Shown here piece after piece: positions 52,649 through 60,765 of a stretch of 64,000 nucleotides of DNA (its first letter is position 1; each line of letters starts with the position of its first letter). The stretch is from Mucilaginibacter arboris (lineage in GTDB: Bacteria; Bacteroidota; Bacteroidia; Sphingobacteriales; Sphingobacteriaceae): the NCBI RefSeq assembly GCF_009754915.1, contig NZ_WPIK01000016.1, positions 1 to 64,000 on the forward strand, given 5' to 3'. The notes under the pieces were generated by a model. It was not told the origin of the DNA and did no database searches. It saw nothing but the letters and a program-made list of their open reading frames with translations. Position numbers and translations under genes: made by a program.

Positions 52649-53380
52649 TTATCCGAACTTTAATATTTGTTCCTCTGTTATGGCTTCAGCTGCCGGCAAA
52701 ACGTTAAACCCTTCTTCCGACCATTCCACCGTCCAGGTGCCAGGGTTTCCGTTTCGTACTTTGAGCAGCTCTACCTGCCAGCGCGGGTAGCCCACGCCTG
52801 GCAAATCGTCCTCGGTTTCGCTCGGCAGGGGCTTTACCTGCCATCGGGCAACGCAGGCGGTCGGACTAATTTTGAGTGGGTCATGGCGCAAAATAAAACC
52901 TGTTACGCGGCTTTCTTCTACTGCTAACTGCAAACGCCTGGACTGGGTAAAGCTGAGTTCCCGGAGTTCGGCTACAACGGCTGCAAGTCCCTTGTACTTT
53001 AAAGCTTCTTCCACCGCCCACAAAACATCTTTTTCCCTATCTATGTCAATAAAAATAATGCGCTCCGGTTCTACGCCAAAAGCTTTTAATGCAGGAGGAA
53101 AAAGCTTCCGGCAGGTACTGATCCACAGGCAGGGGCCGCCCGAACGCATCAGGACGCTTAGCAACCCTGCAATAAACCCACCTGTTGCCCCGGTATGTTC
53201 CGCTTCCAGGTTTAATACTTCGTGGACCGAACCTGCAGGGAAAACGCCGTTTGGAAAAGCGGCTTCAATAGGGCCAAGGCCAAAGGCACTTGTAGCGCCT
53301 TCCGTAGCTGGCTTAAAGCCTTCCATCAGTAAAATGTCCTTCCGGAGTTGGGCAATAATATCCCTTTTTGCCTGTTCCAT
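52649..53380 (-). CDS. imuA: ImuA (RecA-like mutasome protein)
   Basis: 243 residues of RecA-like fold (FGLGPIEAAFPNGVFPAGSV, EVLNLEAEHTGATGGFIAGL, PCLWISTCRKLFPPALKAFG, IIFIDIDREKDVLWAVEEAL). ImuA assists damage-induced mutagenesis with ImuB and DnaE2. It is first in the operon, with a small palindrome upstream that may respond to DNA damage. Confidence 0.87.
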   Translation of the reverse strand: MEQAKRDIIAQLRKDILLMEGFKPATEGATSAFGLGPIEAAFPNGVFPAGSVHEVLNLEAEHTGATGGFIAGLLSVLMRSGGPCLWISTCRKLFPPALKAFGVEPERIIFIDIDREKDVLWAVEEALKYKGLAAVVAELRELSFTQSRRLQLAVEESRVTGFILRHDPLKISPTACVARWQVKPLPSETEDDLPGVGYPRWQVELLKVRNGNPGTWTVEWSEEGFNVLPAAEAITEEQILKFG

Positions 53381-53393
53381 AGCCTTATAATTA

Positions 53394-53406
53394 CTAATAA
53401 TATTAG
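53394..53406. promoter_or_regulatory. Palindrome before the imuA-imuB-dnaE2 operon
   Basis: CTAATAATATTAG, arms of 6 bp around one base, 14 bp before the imuA start codon; a partial second copy (ATACTAAC) follows. It is a plausible SOS or repressor operator; no repressor for it is known from the window. Confidence 0.4.
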
Positions 53407-53729
53407 CAATTATACTAACTATTTTATCAAAAGGTTTGAAATGTGGAAAAAAAGTATTTGGGGTAAGGGAGCGTAATTCAGCGACGGGAGGGTAAAACGA
53501 TCAGTATGAGCAGGAGAAAAAGATGAGTAATGGGCTGTTAGAAGAGATGCTTACTTGCTTTTCCTCCAACTTCTTTTTACATACTTTTGCGGCAACCACC
53601 TTTACATTAAACTCAAGCCGGTATTGATTTCAATAAGATGACTAAACACCTTACTATAAATTACGGCCGAATACAATCAATGTTAAACTGGGTCGGTTAA
53701 GTTATACTGCTCTTTATTGTTGTAGGAAT
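53407..53729. other. Non-coding spacer between imuA and the primase gene
   Basis: About 320 bases with no convincing gene; a 22-codon frame near 53523 is too short to support. Confidence 0.35.
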
Positions 53730-53758
53730 CTGTCAAAAAAAATGTACTTTTTTGACAG
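53730..53758 (-). terminator. Hairpin after the Toprim primase gene
   Basis: CTGTCAAAAAA pairs with TTTTTTGACAG around TGTAC-type loop sequence, 16 bp after the stop codon of the gene at 53775. It probably ends that transcript. Confidence 0.6.
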
Positions 53759-53774
53759 GGATTTTAAATCAAGA

Positions 53775-54716
53775 TCATATTTTTCTCTTATCGCCGCTGC
53801 CTTGCTGGAAAAGTAAAAAGTCGTTCACATCGTTAAGCCCTTTTTCTGCGTAGAAAGCACTTTTATCTTCTGCTCCTTTTATTAGTTGAAGGCCTCTTTT
53901 CGTGGCATGTTTCCCTCCTACTCCTTCACGTCCACAATCGAAATATAAATGAACTGGAAGATTTTCAGAAATAGATTTTACATCTATCTTTTTGCAAAGT
54001 TTTTCTGTTAGGTTACCAGTACCATTTAAAATTACAACGTAAAAACTTTCTTCTGGTTTAATATGCCTATAGCTTGCAAAGTCCATAGATCCCTCAAATA
54101 GCTTTATGCTTTCTGGCTTACCTCCAATTGTGTAGGCGCAAATCCCTCCTGCCTTTAAATTACCTTTATACACCTTTGACCTTACTGCATAACCACCGTT
54201 TAGATTATTAAAGCCTATTGCAAAAAAAACGTCTTTGCCATTTGACCAATGTACTTCTTTAGCGGTGTCTATTATATCAGCAATATCTAATCCTCGGCTT
54301 TTTAAATAAGTAATAAGTGCTGGATGTTGAACCTTATTTTTTACCTCAATGATTTCGATTTCAAGATTTGTTTCACCGTTCTTCTTTAGGAAAGATTTGT
54401 AAGCATCAATTACAATATCCGAGTTAATACTTAATCTTTGGACTGCTTCAACAAAAGATTTGTTCTCGAATTTTTGAACAGCTTTTATAATATCACCTCC
54501 ATCACCTATGGCATGATCATACCATAAATTTGTTGTCTCTCTTATGCTAATGGAGCCGGTCTTTTGGTTATCAAAACCAAAGAAATGTTCTTTACCTTTC
54601 TTCCCTTCATACCGCAAGGCCCCTTTACTTTCAAGCTGAAAAAAATAATCCAAAATCGGAATTTCTTCTTTTATCCTGCTTGCCTCAGCTATCAGTTTTG
54701 AATAGTTGTTTCCCAT
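53775..54716 (-). CDS. Toprim-domain DNA primase (plasmid type)
   Basis: 313 residues from the ATG at 54716. The N-terminal ~95 residues resemble the DnaG CHC2-like fold (PILDYFFQLESKGALRYEGK, FFGFDNQKTGSISIRETTN, HAIGDGGDIIKAVQKFENK), though no zinc-binding Cys/His set is visible. The Toprim part is seen as IKLFEGSMDFASYRH with catalytic Glu, then YVVILNGTGNL and VHLYFDCGREGVGGKHAT with the acidic residue. Such primases initiate plasmid lagging strands or complementary strands after transfer. Confidence 0.75.
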   Translation of the reverse strand: MGNNYSKLIAEASRIKEEIPILDYFFQLESKGALRYEGKKGKEHFFGFDNQKTGSISIRETTNLWYDHAIGDGGDIIKAVQKFENKSFVEAVQRLSINSDIVIDAYKSFLKKNGETNLEIEIIEVKNKVQHPALITYLKSRGLDIADIIDTAKEVHWSNGKDVFFAIGFNNLNGGYAVRSKVYKGNLKAGGICAYTIGGKPESIKLFEGSMDFASYRHIKPEESFYVVILNGTGNLTEKLCKKIDVKSISENLPVHLYFDCGREGVGGKHATKRGLQLIKGAEDKSAFYAEKGLNDVNDFLLFQQGSGDKRKI

Positions 54717-54892
54717 TGTCAAGAGTACATTCAAATGCTATCGATAATAAAAAGTGTAACGTGTTTTGTATAAAGGCAAAAAGAAAATAAACCAGAATAA
54801 ACCTCTAATTCCAGACATCAGGTTTTAACGAGCTTATTAATGTAATAACTATAAACCTACCGTGCTCAAAAACATATTAAACAACTCTTATT

Positions 54893-54932
54893 TATACAAA
54901 TATATAAATATATGTTTATATAAACATATAAA
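54893..54932. repeat. Octamer-phased AT-rich array 5 (5 units)
   Basis: Five consecutive 8-bp units (TATACAAA first, CATATAAA last) in strict register. It lies between the lipoprotein gene and the upstream side of the primase gene, 180 bp before its start. Confidence 0.65.
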
Positions 54933-54937
54933 TTTAG

Positions 54938-55168
54938 TTATTTTATTGATTTTTTCTTTTTCAAAATATTGTTCATAATATCCATGTCAGTTTGATCTTC
55001 GTTTTTATTTTTATGAATTGGTTTTTTATGGAATTTCGGAGTATCTGTTTTCTTGATGGAATCAGCAATGGTTAATGAATTTGGCTTTTTAATTATTCCT
55101 GTGGATGTACCATTGCAGGAGCACAAAAAACACAGCACTATTAAAGCGCCAATTGTAAATTCTTTCAT
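54938..55168 (-). CDS. Small lipoprotein
   Basis: 76 residues from the ATG at 55168. A lipoprotein signal MKEFTIGALIVLCFLCSC ends at the lipobox cysteine (Cys18). The mature part is short, Lys-rich and probably disordered (KKTDTPKFHKKPIHKNKNE). Small lipoproteins of this kind on plasmids can act in entry exclusion or lysis release, but no evidence points to one role here. It lies between two octamer arrays. Confidence 0.6.
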   Translation of the reverse strand: MKEFTIGALIVLCFLCSCNGTSTGIIKKPNSLTIADSIKKTDTPKFHKKPIHKNKNEDQTDMDIMNNILKKKKSIK

Positions 55169-55251
55169 GTAGCAAATTTTTGATTGTTTAAATGGATACC
55201 TGTTCATAACGAGGAATGATTAGTTTGATAAAAAACCTATAATAAGCAATA

Positions 55252-55299
55252 TATATAATTATATAATTATATATTTATATTTTCATATAATTGTATAAT
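55252..55299. repeat. Octamer-phased AT-rich array 6 (6 units)
   Basis: Six consecutive 8-bp units (TATATAAT twice at the start, TGTATAAT at the end), about 84 bp upstream of the lipoprotein start. Consensus and register equal those before parA and rep. Confidence 0.65.
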
Positions 55300-55375
55300 A
55301 GTTGAAATAACGCAATAGATTATTAATAGGTGTCGTTTAGTACTAAATTTATAATCACTACTAAAGAAGTAAAAT

Positions 55376-55540
55376 ATGACAGGCTTTGGAAAATTCTTAT
55401 TAGCTGTAACGGTAAGTTTCTTCTTAATGATCGGTGCATTAGGATCCAAACATCCGACGTTTTTAATTGCTCTCGCAATTGGGATATGGATTTTGTTTGT
55501 TTCAATAATTTCTCCTGGGCTTTCAAAAAAGAAACGGTAA
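55376..55540 (+). CDS. Short two-helix membrane protein (54 residues)
   Basis: An ATG at 55376 opens a frame of 54 codons ending TAA at 55540. It reads MTGFGKFLLAVTVSFFLMIG for the first helix and PTFLIALAIGIWILFVSIIS for the second, with a basic tail LSKKKR. Two clear membrane helices with a positive C-terminus suggest a real small membrane protein. It is oriented toward the iteron origin and lies between array 6 and the iterons. Function unknown. Confidence 0.55.
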   Translation: MTGFGKFLLAVTVSFFLMIGALGSKHPTFLIALAIGIWILFVSIISPGLSKKKR

Positions 55541-55724
55541 AAACATCAGTTTTAATCCTTAATAACTGAGTGTAATAAAATATTTTAACCAGGGAACTAC
55601 CGGTATATAAATACCCATGTATCAGATAAGACTAAAACTTTAGTTATTTTTTTCTTTTTGCTGTTTGTTGAATTTTCATAGAAGCTTGCTATATATAGAT
55701 TATGTTATTAATATATAGTAATAT
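55541..55724. other. AT-rich stretch flanking the origin
   Basis: Strongly AT-rich sequence just outside the iteron cluster, consistent with a DNA-unwinding element; no gene seen. Confidence 0.45.
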
Positions 55725-55993
55725 GGTCGAAATACTATTAGGGTCCTCAAAAAAAAGAACCTTTTTAGCTGTAAAAAAGGCTCTTTCATATTAGTTGCAG
55801 TCGGAATACTATTAAGGTTGCAAGATCGGTCGAAATAATATTAAGGTAGGTCGAAAAGTTATAATGGTTTTTGGGCTGCGGTCGAAATATTATTAAGGTA
55901 AGTCGAAAAGAAATTAGGCTTTTTACTTCGCGGTCGGCATACCATTAAGGTGGGTCGAAATACTATTATCGTCAGTCGAAATACTATTAGGGT
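55725..55993 (+). repeat. Iteron cluster: replication origin (oriV)
   Basis: At least seven near-identical 20-bp iterons with consensus GGTCGAAATACTATTAAGGT, starting at 55725, 55799, 55828, 55880, 55932, 55953 and 55974, plus two degenerate copies at 55849 and 55901. Spacings are 21 bp (two helical turns) or 31 bp within the right part. The initiator gene ends inside the cluster and carries the last three copies in its coding sequence. This is the layout of an iteron-controlled plasmid origin. Confidence 0.9.
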
Positions 55994-57191
55994 GTATGCC
56001 AATAAAGCCCTCATGAATCATTCTCAATGCTTCACTATCTTTTAACTGGTTTTTTTTGTCCCATCCATTGGCTTTAAAATAGATATTTTTAATGATTTCT
56101 ACTTTCTTTTCTACATCGGCCTTACTGTTGTTAAGCCATCTTTGGAAGCTATCTTTCTCATTCTCCAAGTCGGTAATTTTACTTAACCGTTCAATAGGAT
56201 AGGTGAAATCAAAGAAGTTTCGTAGCTCCCTTAAAAGAAGAATTTTTAAGTTATGGTTAGTTTTCAGCTGCTTTACAATTGAAGGATGCAGGTTTGTTTT
56301 AAAATCAAATTCAACAAAGTAATCTTCCAGATATTTATTGTCAGAATGACCGCTAACAAATTTGTAATCAAATGAGAAGTGAACTTTACTTTTATCAGCA
56401 TTAATGTTTTTATGGATGGATTTAAGAATATTACTTACAGCCTCTTTTTTATGTTTAGGTTCTTTTTCAATAGGCATCCCCTTTTTATCAGGCTCTTTCA
56501 TAAACCTAACGCCGGCTAGATCTGCTAAAAAATCTACAGAATACAATGGGATTTCTTCTTTGCCACCCTGGGAAGAAAACACATGGAAAATTTTATTGAG
56601 CCAAACATAAACCTTCTTCCTGCTATGGCCACCTTTCCCTTTAGCTATCTGCGGTAGTTTAGCGGTGTCAAGGTTGTAGTATCGGCCCACAAAGCCATCA
56701 ATAATAACATCTGAAAGCCTTACTTCATATACTTTTTTTGTCCCAAGAATATTACCACTCTGCAGATAGATGTCTTTTAAAATTGGAAAGTTTTCGAGTT
56801 TAAGAATATTACCATCATCCCTGTAACTAATAACCTTTGAAAAAATAATATTTTCTTTAAGCATCCTGAATAATGTATAATCCAAAACACTTTCAAATTT
56901 ATGTCCTTCGTAAACTGGAGCTTTAGCTAAGCCATTTGCTATATCCGGATGCATACAACAAAGGTTAGCCGGATTCATTCCTGTGAAGTCGCAATACTCC
57001 TTAATCGTGAATTTAGTGTATCCGAACAGGTTACTATTAAGCTTTTTACTAATGAAAAGTATGAAATCTAAAACGTTTTGAGCATCACCTCCAAAGCTTT
57101 TGTCAATATCCATTAGGTTATCAGCAATACTTCTGTCAACTCTGGATAGATTGTAACTAAGGTCTTCTTTATGAACTGTGGTATTATTCAT
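55923..57191 (-). CDS. Plasmid replication initiator protein (Rep, iteron-binding)
   Basis: 422 residues. The central part (about 180-220, GHSRKKVYVWLNKIFHVF; then about 300-330) is consistent with tandem winged helices of iteron-type initiators; the N-terminal half (DFILFISKKLNSNLFGYTKF, TIKEYCDFTGMNPANLC) is also initiator-like. Context is strong: an iteron cluster overlaps its 3' end and an octamer array and a lone iteron lie upstream. The last residues NSISTDDNSISTHLNGMPTAK are iteron DNA read as protein. Upstream iterons imply autoregulation. Confidence 0.85.
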   Translation of the reverse strand: MNNTTVHKEDLSYNLSRVDRSIADNLMDIDKSFGGDAQNVLDFILFISKKLNSNLFGYTKFTIKEYCDFTGMNPANLCCMHPDIANGLAKAPVYEGHKFESVLDYTLFRMLKENIIFSKVISYRDDGNILKLENFPILKDIYLQSGNILGTKKVYEVRLSDVIIDGFVGRYYNLDTAKLPQIAKGKGGHSRKKVYVWLNKIFHVFSSQGGKEEIPLYSVDFLADLAGVRFMKEPDKKGMPIEKEPKHKKEAVSNILKSIHKNINADKSKVHFSFDYKFVSGHSDNKYLEDYFVEFDFKTNLHPSIVKQLKTNHNLKILLLRELRNFFDFTYPIERLSKITDLENEKDSFQRWLNNSKADVEKKVEIIKNIYFKANGWDKKNQLKDSEALRMIHEGFIGIHPNSISTDDNSISTHLNGMPTAK

Positions 57192-57201
57192 ATACTTGTT
57201 T

Positions 57202-57241
57202 TATATAAACATATAATTATATAAAGATATAATTATATGTT
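57202..57241. repeat. Octamer-phased AT-rich array 7, upstream of rep (5 units)
   Basis: Five consecutive 8-bp units (TATATAAA, CATATAAT and variants) run from 57202 to 57241, starting 11 bp before the rep start codon at 57191. Position in the promoter region mirrors the parA array. Confidence 0.7.
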
Positions 57242-57351
57242 AAGAAAAGTAAATCTAAAAACTAAAACTAAAAATTAAATGTACGTTTTTTCTTTTTGCT
57301 GATCTGGAATGATAAAAATGGGTTCAAACGCTTATAGATTAAGCCTAATAA

Positions 57352-57371
57352 ACCTTAATAGTATTTCGACC
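57352..57371 (-). repeat. Iteron in inverse orientation upstream of rep
   Basis: A perfect copy of the 20-bp iteron on the minus strand, 160 bp before the rep start. Initiators often repress their own gene through such a copy. Confidence 0.8.
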
Positions 57372-57459
57372 GGGAAGTGTATTTTCTTAAAAGGAGGGCG
57401 AATGGTGTACGTCTCGTCCTGGTTTTAAAACAGCAAAAAGAAAAAAGGAGTGAACCTTA

Positions 57460-58944
57460 TTAACGGCTTTTTTGAAAGTTTTCGTTGGCTTGATCTCCTG
57501 CCTTTTTTTCTGCTGGCTTTTCAATTATGGGTTTTAAATCCTTGTCAAAAAGGCTTAAATTTTTGTATTGGGGATTGGCAGCTACAAATACTTTTTCTTC
57601 GGCACCGTTCCTCTCAATCGTTACGGATTGAAGGTTTCCTCTTCGTAAAGAAGATAGTAACCTGTCTTTTTTCTCCGGATCAGTTAGTTCCTTTATAGGT
57701 TGGAGGCTTAACGATTTTTCCAGGTCAAAGCCGTAGGTTTGAAAATAAGTCTTGAGTGGGAAGTTTCCTTGTTCATTTCTCTTTTCAAAATCCAGTTTAA
57801 CCCAAACATCTTCTTTTCGTGTTGTAGGTTCTAAGTCAACCTCTTTACCGGCTGCATCAAATTTCATAACAGGAACACCATTATCTACTATTGTAACGTT
57901 TTGCGTGTTCTTATCTTTCATTAAATCTTTAACGATTGCAGGAACGGCTTTTAGATCATCAATTTCATAAGCAGCTCCGTTCGTAGGAACACGGCTTCCA
58001 TCTTCTGTTTTCCTGGATAAATAATGAATCGCTTGTAGGTTATTATCGGTGGTGGTTATCGGTAATTCGTTGCCGGTTTTATCAAAGTTCCGTGAAACTG
58101 AATGGTCTTTTGCCTTGACTGTGTAAGTCGTTTGATTGTCCAGCTTAACCTGTTCCTGTATTTTAGCTTTAGCTTCTGAGATTTTGAAAACTTTTGCTAT
58201 TTCATTAGTACCGGAAAAGACTGATAACTTATTAGGAATGTCTGCTTTCTTTTGTATTGACCTTCCTGAAAGTAAATTGTATGCTTCTTTAGCCGTGATA
58301 TCATTTCCTTTATTCAACTCGAATACCTGACTGATCGGCTTGTAGGCCTTGCCGGTCGTCGATCCTTTTTCAAGTACAGCCTGGTAATTGTTTAGAAAAT
58401 AATTATCAGTGGTAGAGCTTTTGCTAAAACGTAATTCGTAGTTTACAATATCCTTTGTTGCGACTGTATCAAATACAGCAGAGGCACCAAGCGTAAATTT
58501 GTCTTTGCCTTCTTTTAGTCTAGCCTCTAAGGCAGAACTGAGATTTTCACCAAAACCAAGGTATTTTAACGTTCTTTTAAGGTATTCAAAATTTTCTTGG
58601 TTTGGGATAGTTTTCTTCATATCAAATTTAACATCGTCAAATTTAATAAATCTCTTTTCCTTATCTGTTTCCTTGCTTAGAAAATGCCGGTTAATAAAGC
58701 CATTTTCATCAACAAAATAGGATACTTCTGCATTAGGGGTAAAAGAGTTTAACAGGAGATTCGCTTTATCCTGCTTATTTAGGTTTAGATTATCAATCAC
58801 ACTGGGTATTGACTGTTCTTGTAAATCGCTTAATTGAAAGTGATTTGAAGCCAGTTTTCCCTTTTGTTCTAAAGATGCTTTAAACATCGCTTTTTGTTCG
58901 GGAGTCCCTTGAATAACGTGAACCGGATTAGAAATTATTTCCAT
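57460..58944 (-). CDS. Transfer-region protein of unknown function (DUF3945-like pieces)
   Basis: 494 residues without signal peptide or membrane segment. The stretch NFEYLKRTLKYLGFGENLSS followed by a beta-rich part (VNYELRFSKSSTTDNYFLNN) resembles repeated blocks seen in Bacteroidota conjugative-element proteins. Two further repeated-looking segments occur (WVKLDFEKRNEQGNFPLKTY). No enzymatic motif was seen. It lies between the initiator and the ArdC-like cluster, on the transfer-region strand. A possible role in DNA processing is only inferred. Confidence 0.5.
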   Translation of the reverse strand: MEIISNPVHVIQGTPEQKAMFKASLEQKGKLASNHFQLSDLQEQSIPSVIDNLNLNKQDKANLLLNSFTPNAEVSYFVDENGFINRHFLSKETDKEKRFIKFDDVKFDMKKTIPNQENFEYLKRTLKYLGFGENLSSALEARLKEGKDKFTLGASAVFDTVATKDIVNYELRFSKSSTTDNYFLNNYQAVLEKGSTTGKAYKPISQVFELNKGNDITAKEAYNLLSGRSIQKKADIPNKLSVFSGTNEIAKVFKISEAKAKIQEQVKLDNQTTYTVKAKDHSVSRNFDKTGNELPITTTDNNLQAIHYLSRKTEDGSRVPTNGAAYEIDDLKAVPAIVKDLMKDKNTQNVTIVDNGVPVMKFDAAGKEVDLEPTTRKEDVWVKLDFEKRNEQGNFPLKTYFQTYGFDLEKSLSLQPIKELTDPEKKDRLLSSLRRGNLQSVTIERNGAEEKVFVAANPQYKNLSLFDKDLKPIIEKPAEKKAGDQANENFQKSR

Positions 58945-59112
58945 TTTTTTAAATGTTTTATGTTTGAGAACCCTTTAAAATGTGCATCAGGGATAGGAGT
59001 GGTTATCCTTTTTGCGACGTGGTGATGTTGTGGGAAAAAGATATGAACGGATAGCCCGTAAAGGCCAACGAGCATAGGGATGCCCAAAGAACGGCTTGGA
59101 AAGAAATGCTTT

Positions 59113-59152
59113 TATATATGAAAATATATTTATATGATTATATAGATATATA
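59113..59152. repeat. Octamer-phased AT-rich array 8 (5 units)
   Basis: Five 8-bp units read on the minus strand (TATATATC, TATATAAT and variants). It overlaps the last codons of the 59138-59848 gene and lies about 170 bp before the start of the 57460-58944 gene. Confidence 0.65.
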
Positions 59153-59848
59153 ATTGTTGATTCTTTTTATGGATTCAAAAAAGGAGTTGTCTAAAGGATT
59201 TTTAGGTTTGTGAACACCTATGTTATGCCTCTTTCCAAAAGCGCGACAAAAAGAAGAATAGCAGAACTCGCGCCGTTCAATAACTGTAACCTTTTGGTTT
59301 TTTATATCATCAGGCGCAGTAAATTTGAAAAAACCCTTTTCAAGATAAAACACGCAATCCTTATTTGATAGCCACAATGAAACCTTGCAATCGTATAAGC
59401 GGCCTATAATATCATTCCCGAAAACGGTGTGGAAATTAGCATTCTTATAAGTTGATTTAAGGAATAAGATCTGGGATTTTGAAGGTTTAACCCCCAACGA
59501 AACCAATAAACAGTGATCGGTAAAATTGTACTTAGAATAAGAAAAGGCCGTGAAAGCAATAGCTTCAATACCAGAAAAGAAAAGGAATATTTCTTTTGGG
59601 ATGATCGGGTTACCAGCAATCCAAATACCTGCAGAGCACGCTAATTTGTAGGTACTAAACCCTATTTTTTCAGTATCAGCTACTAGACAGTCAGGATCTG
59701 AATAATCAAAAACAAGCCTGCTGGCATTGTCAATACTTATGTAAGAAACAAAAAAGCGCTGGATATTATATCCAACGCCTATGTTATTCAAAAACGGAGA
59801 TGAAAAATTATCTTGTTCTTCCGGTTTTTTCTGCAGGCTGCTTATCAT
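59138..59848 (-). CDS. Protein of unknown function in transfer cluster
   Basis: 236 residues. Segments FLFFSGIEAIAFTAFSYSKY and FHTVFGNDIIGRLYDCKVSL have a faint Toprim-like look, with acidic positions only partly matched. It overlaps the upstream DUF4099/DUF3945 gene by 41 bp, so the pair is co-translated. Confidence in a functional name is low. Confidence 0.45.
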   Translation of the reverse strand: MISSLQKKPEEQDNFSSPFLNNIGVGYNIQRFFVSYISIDNASRLVFDYSDPDCLVADTEKIGFSTYKLACSAGIWIAGNPIIPKEIFLFFSGIEAIAFTAFSYSKYNFTDHCLLVSLGVKPSKSQILFLKSTYKNANFHTVFGNDIIGRLYDCKVSLWLSNKDCVFYLEKGFFKFTAPDDIKNQKVTVIERREFCYSSFCRAFGKRHNIGVHKPKNPLDNSFFESIKRINNYISI

Positions 59849-60749
59849 CTTTTAACAAGTCTTTCTTGTGAAGTTCATTATCAGTTTCAAAAAGCACATT
59901 TTTTATTTCCTCTGTATGGTTTTCGCTTAATTGATCTAGCTCAACAGGGGACGAGTGAGAAGCTTTACTGAATTCATGTTTTACCTGGTTGATCCCCTTT
60001 GTAATTGTAGGATCGTTTGGAAAGCTCTTTTTTCTACTTTCTAGCTGTTTTTCCACTTCGTTTAGAGCTGTTAGGTAACCTTTTGAATAATTCTTCTCTT
60101 CCGGTGTTTCTTTACCTATAAGCCTGCCAACTCCTGTAATTAAAAGGTAGCTTAAACCACTGTCCAATAAAAGCGATAAAACCATAGCGTTGCGGTTTGA
60201 TCGGAAGCCGTTTTGATCTGAGGAACGAAACTGAACTTCGGTGCCGTCCGATAATACAATAGCTTCACCTTCTCTTAATTTCCTTTTTTTGTCCGGAGAG
60301 AGAGTTTCGTTATTGATAGCTTCCGGAAGTTTTATTTTTCGCGGGTCGTAACTAATAAACTGGTTGGTTAGCCCGTCAAACTCGATAACCTCTGTAACAG
60401 AGTTTCCTTCCTTGTCAAGCTTTTCTTTCTTGACGTTTGGTACTTCGCCATTTGTTAGTTGATCGTGCTCTTTAGGCGATAAAAGAGGATGCGGCTGCAC
60501 ATCCTTATATACGGGGTCGATGCGAAGTTTATTAGTCCCGTTTTCATCTACAACCGAAAGACGGGCATTCATAGCATCAATATTAAAGCCGTAATCCCCT
60601 TTGATGTTCTTTAATTCTACAAGGTTGGTCATATTGCCTCGTTTCAGGGCATTTACGTTTTCCCACTCCATAGTTAAAGTGCCTTCGGTTACTAATCCTA
60701 CTCTTTTAAGATCCTCTAAGGGTAACTGTTTGTTTAAATCCTGTTTCAT
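59808..60749 (-). CDS. DUF4099/DUF3945-type protein of Bacteroidota mobile elements
   Basis: 313 residues. The N-terminus (LPLEDLKRVGLVTEGTLTME) matches the DUF4099 opening. The middle (HPLLSPKEHDQLTNGEVPNV, EFDGLTNQFISYDPRKIKLP, INNETLSPDKKRKLREGEAI) matches the DUF3945 pattern. These proteins occur in conjugative elements near topoisomerase and antirestriction genes; the function is not known. The C-terminal part is helical and charged. Confidence 0.65.
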   Translation of the reverse strand: MKQDLNKQLPLEDLKRVGLVTEGTLTMEWENVNALKRGNMTNLVELKNIKGDYGFNIDAMNARLSVVDENGTNKLRIDPVYKDVQPHPLLSPKEHDQLTNGEVPNVKKEKLDKEGNSVTEVIEFDGLTNQFISYDPRKIKLPEAINNETLSPDKKRKLREGEAIVLSDGTEVQFRSSDQNGFRSNRNAMVLSLLLDSGLSYLLITGVGRLIGKETPEEKNYSKGYLTALNEVEKQLESRKKSFPNDPTITKGINQVKHEFSKASHSSPVELDQLSENHTEEIKNVLFETDNELHKKDLLKDDKQPAEKTGRTR

Positions 60750-60765
60750 AAAATTAAGCTGGTTT

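Noticed and set aside
55686-55715. TTATGTTATTA word near the origin as a dif-like arm
   Set aside because: No matching second arm at 6-bp spacing; the area is generally AT-rich.
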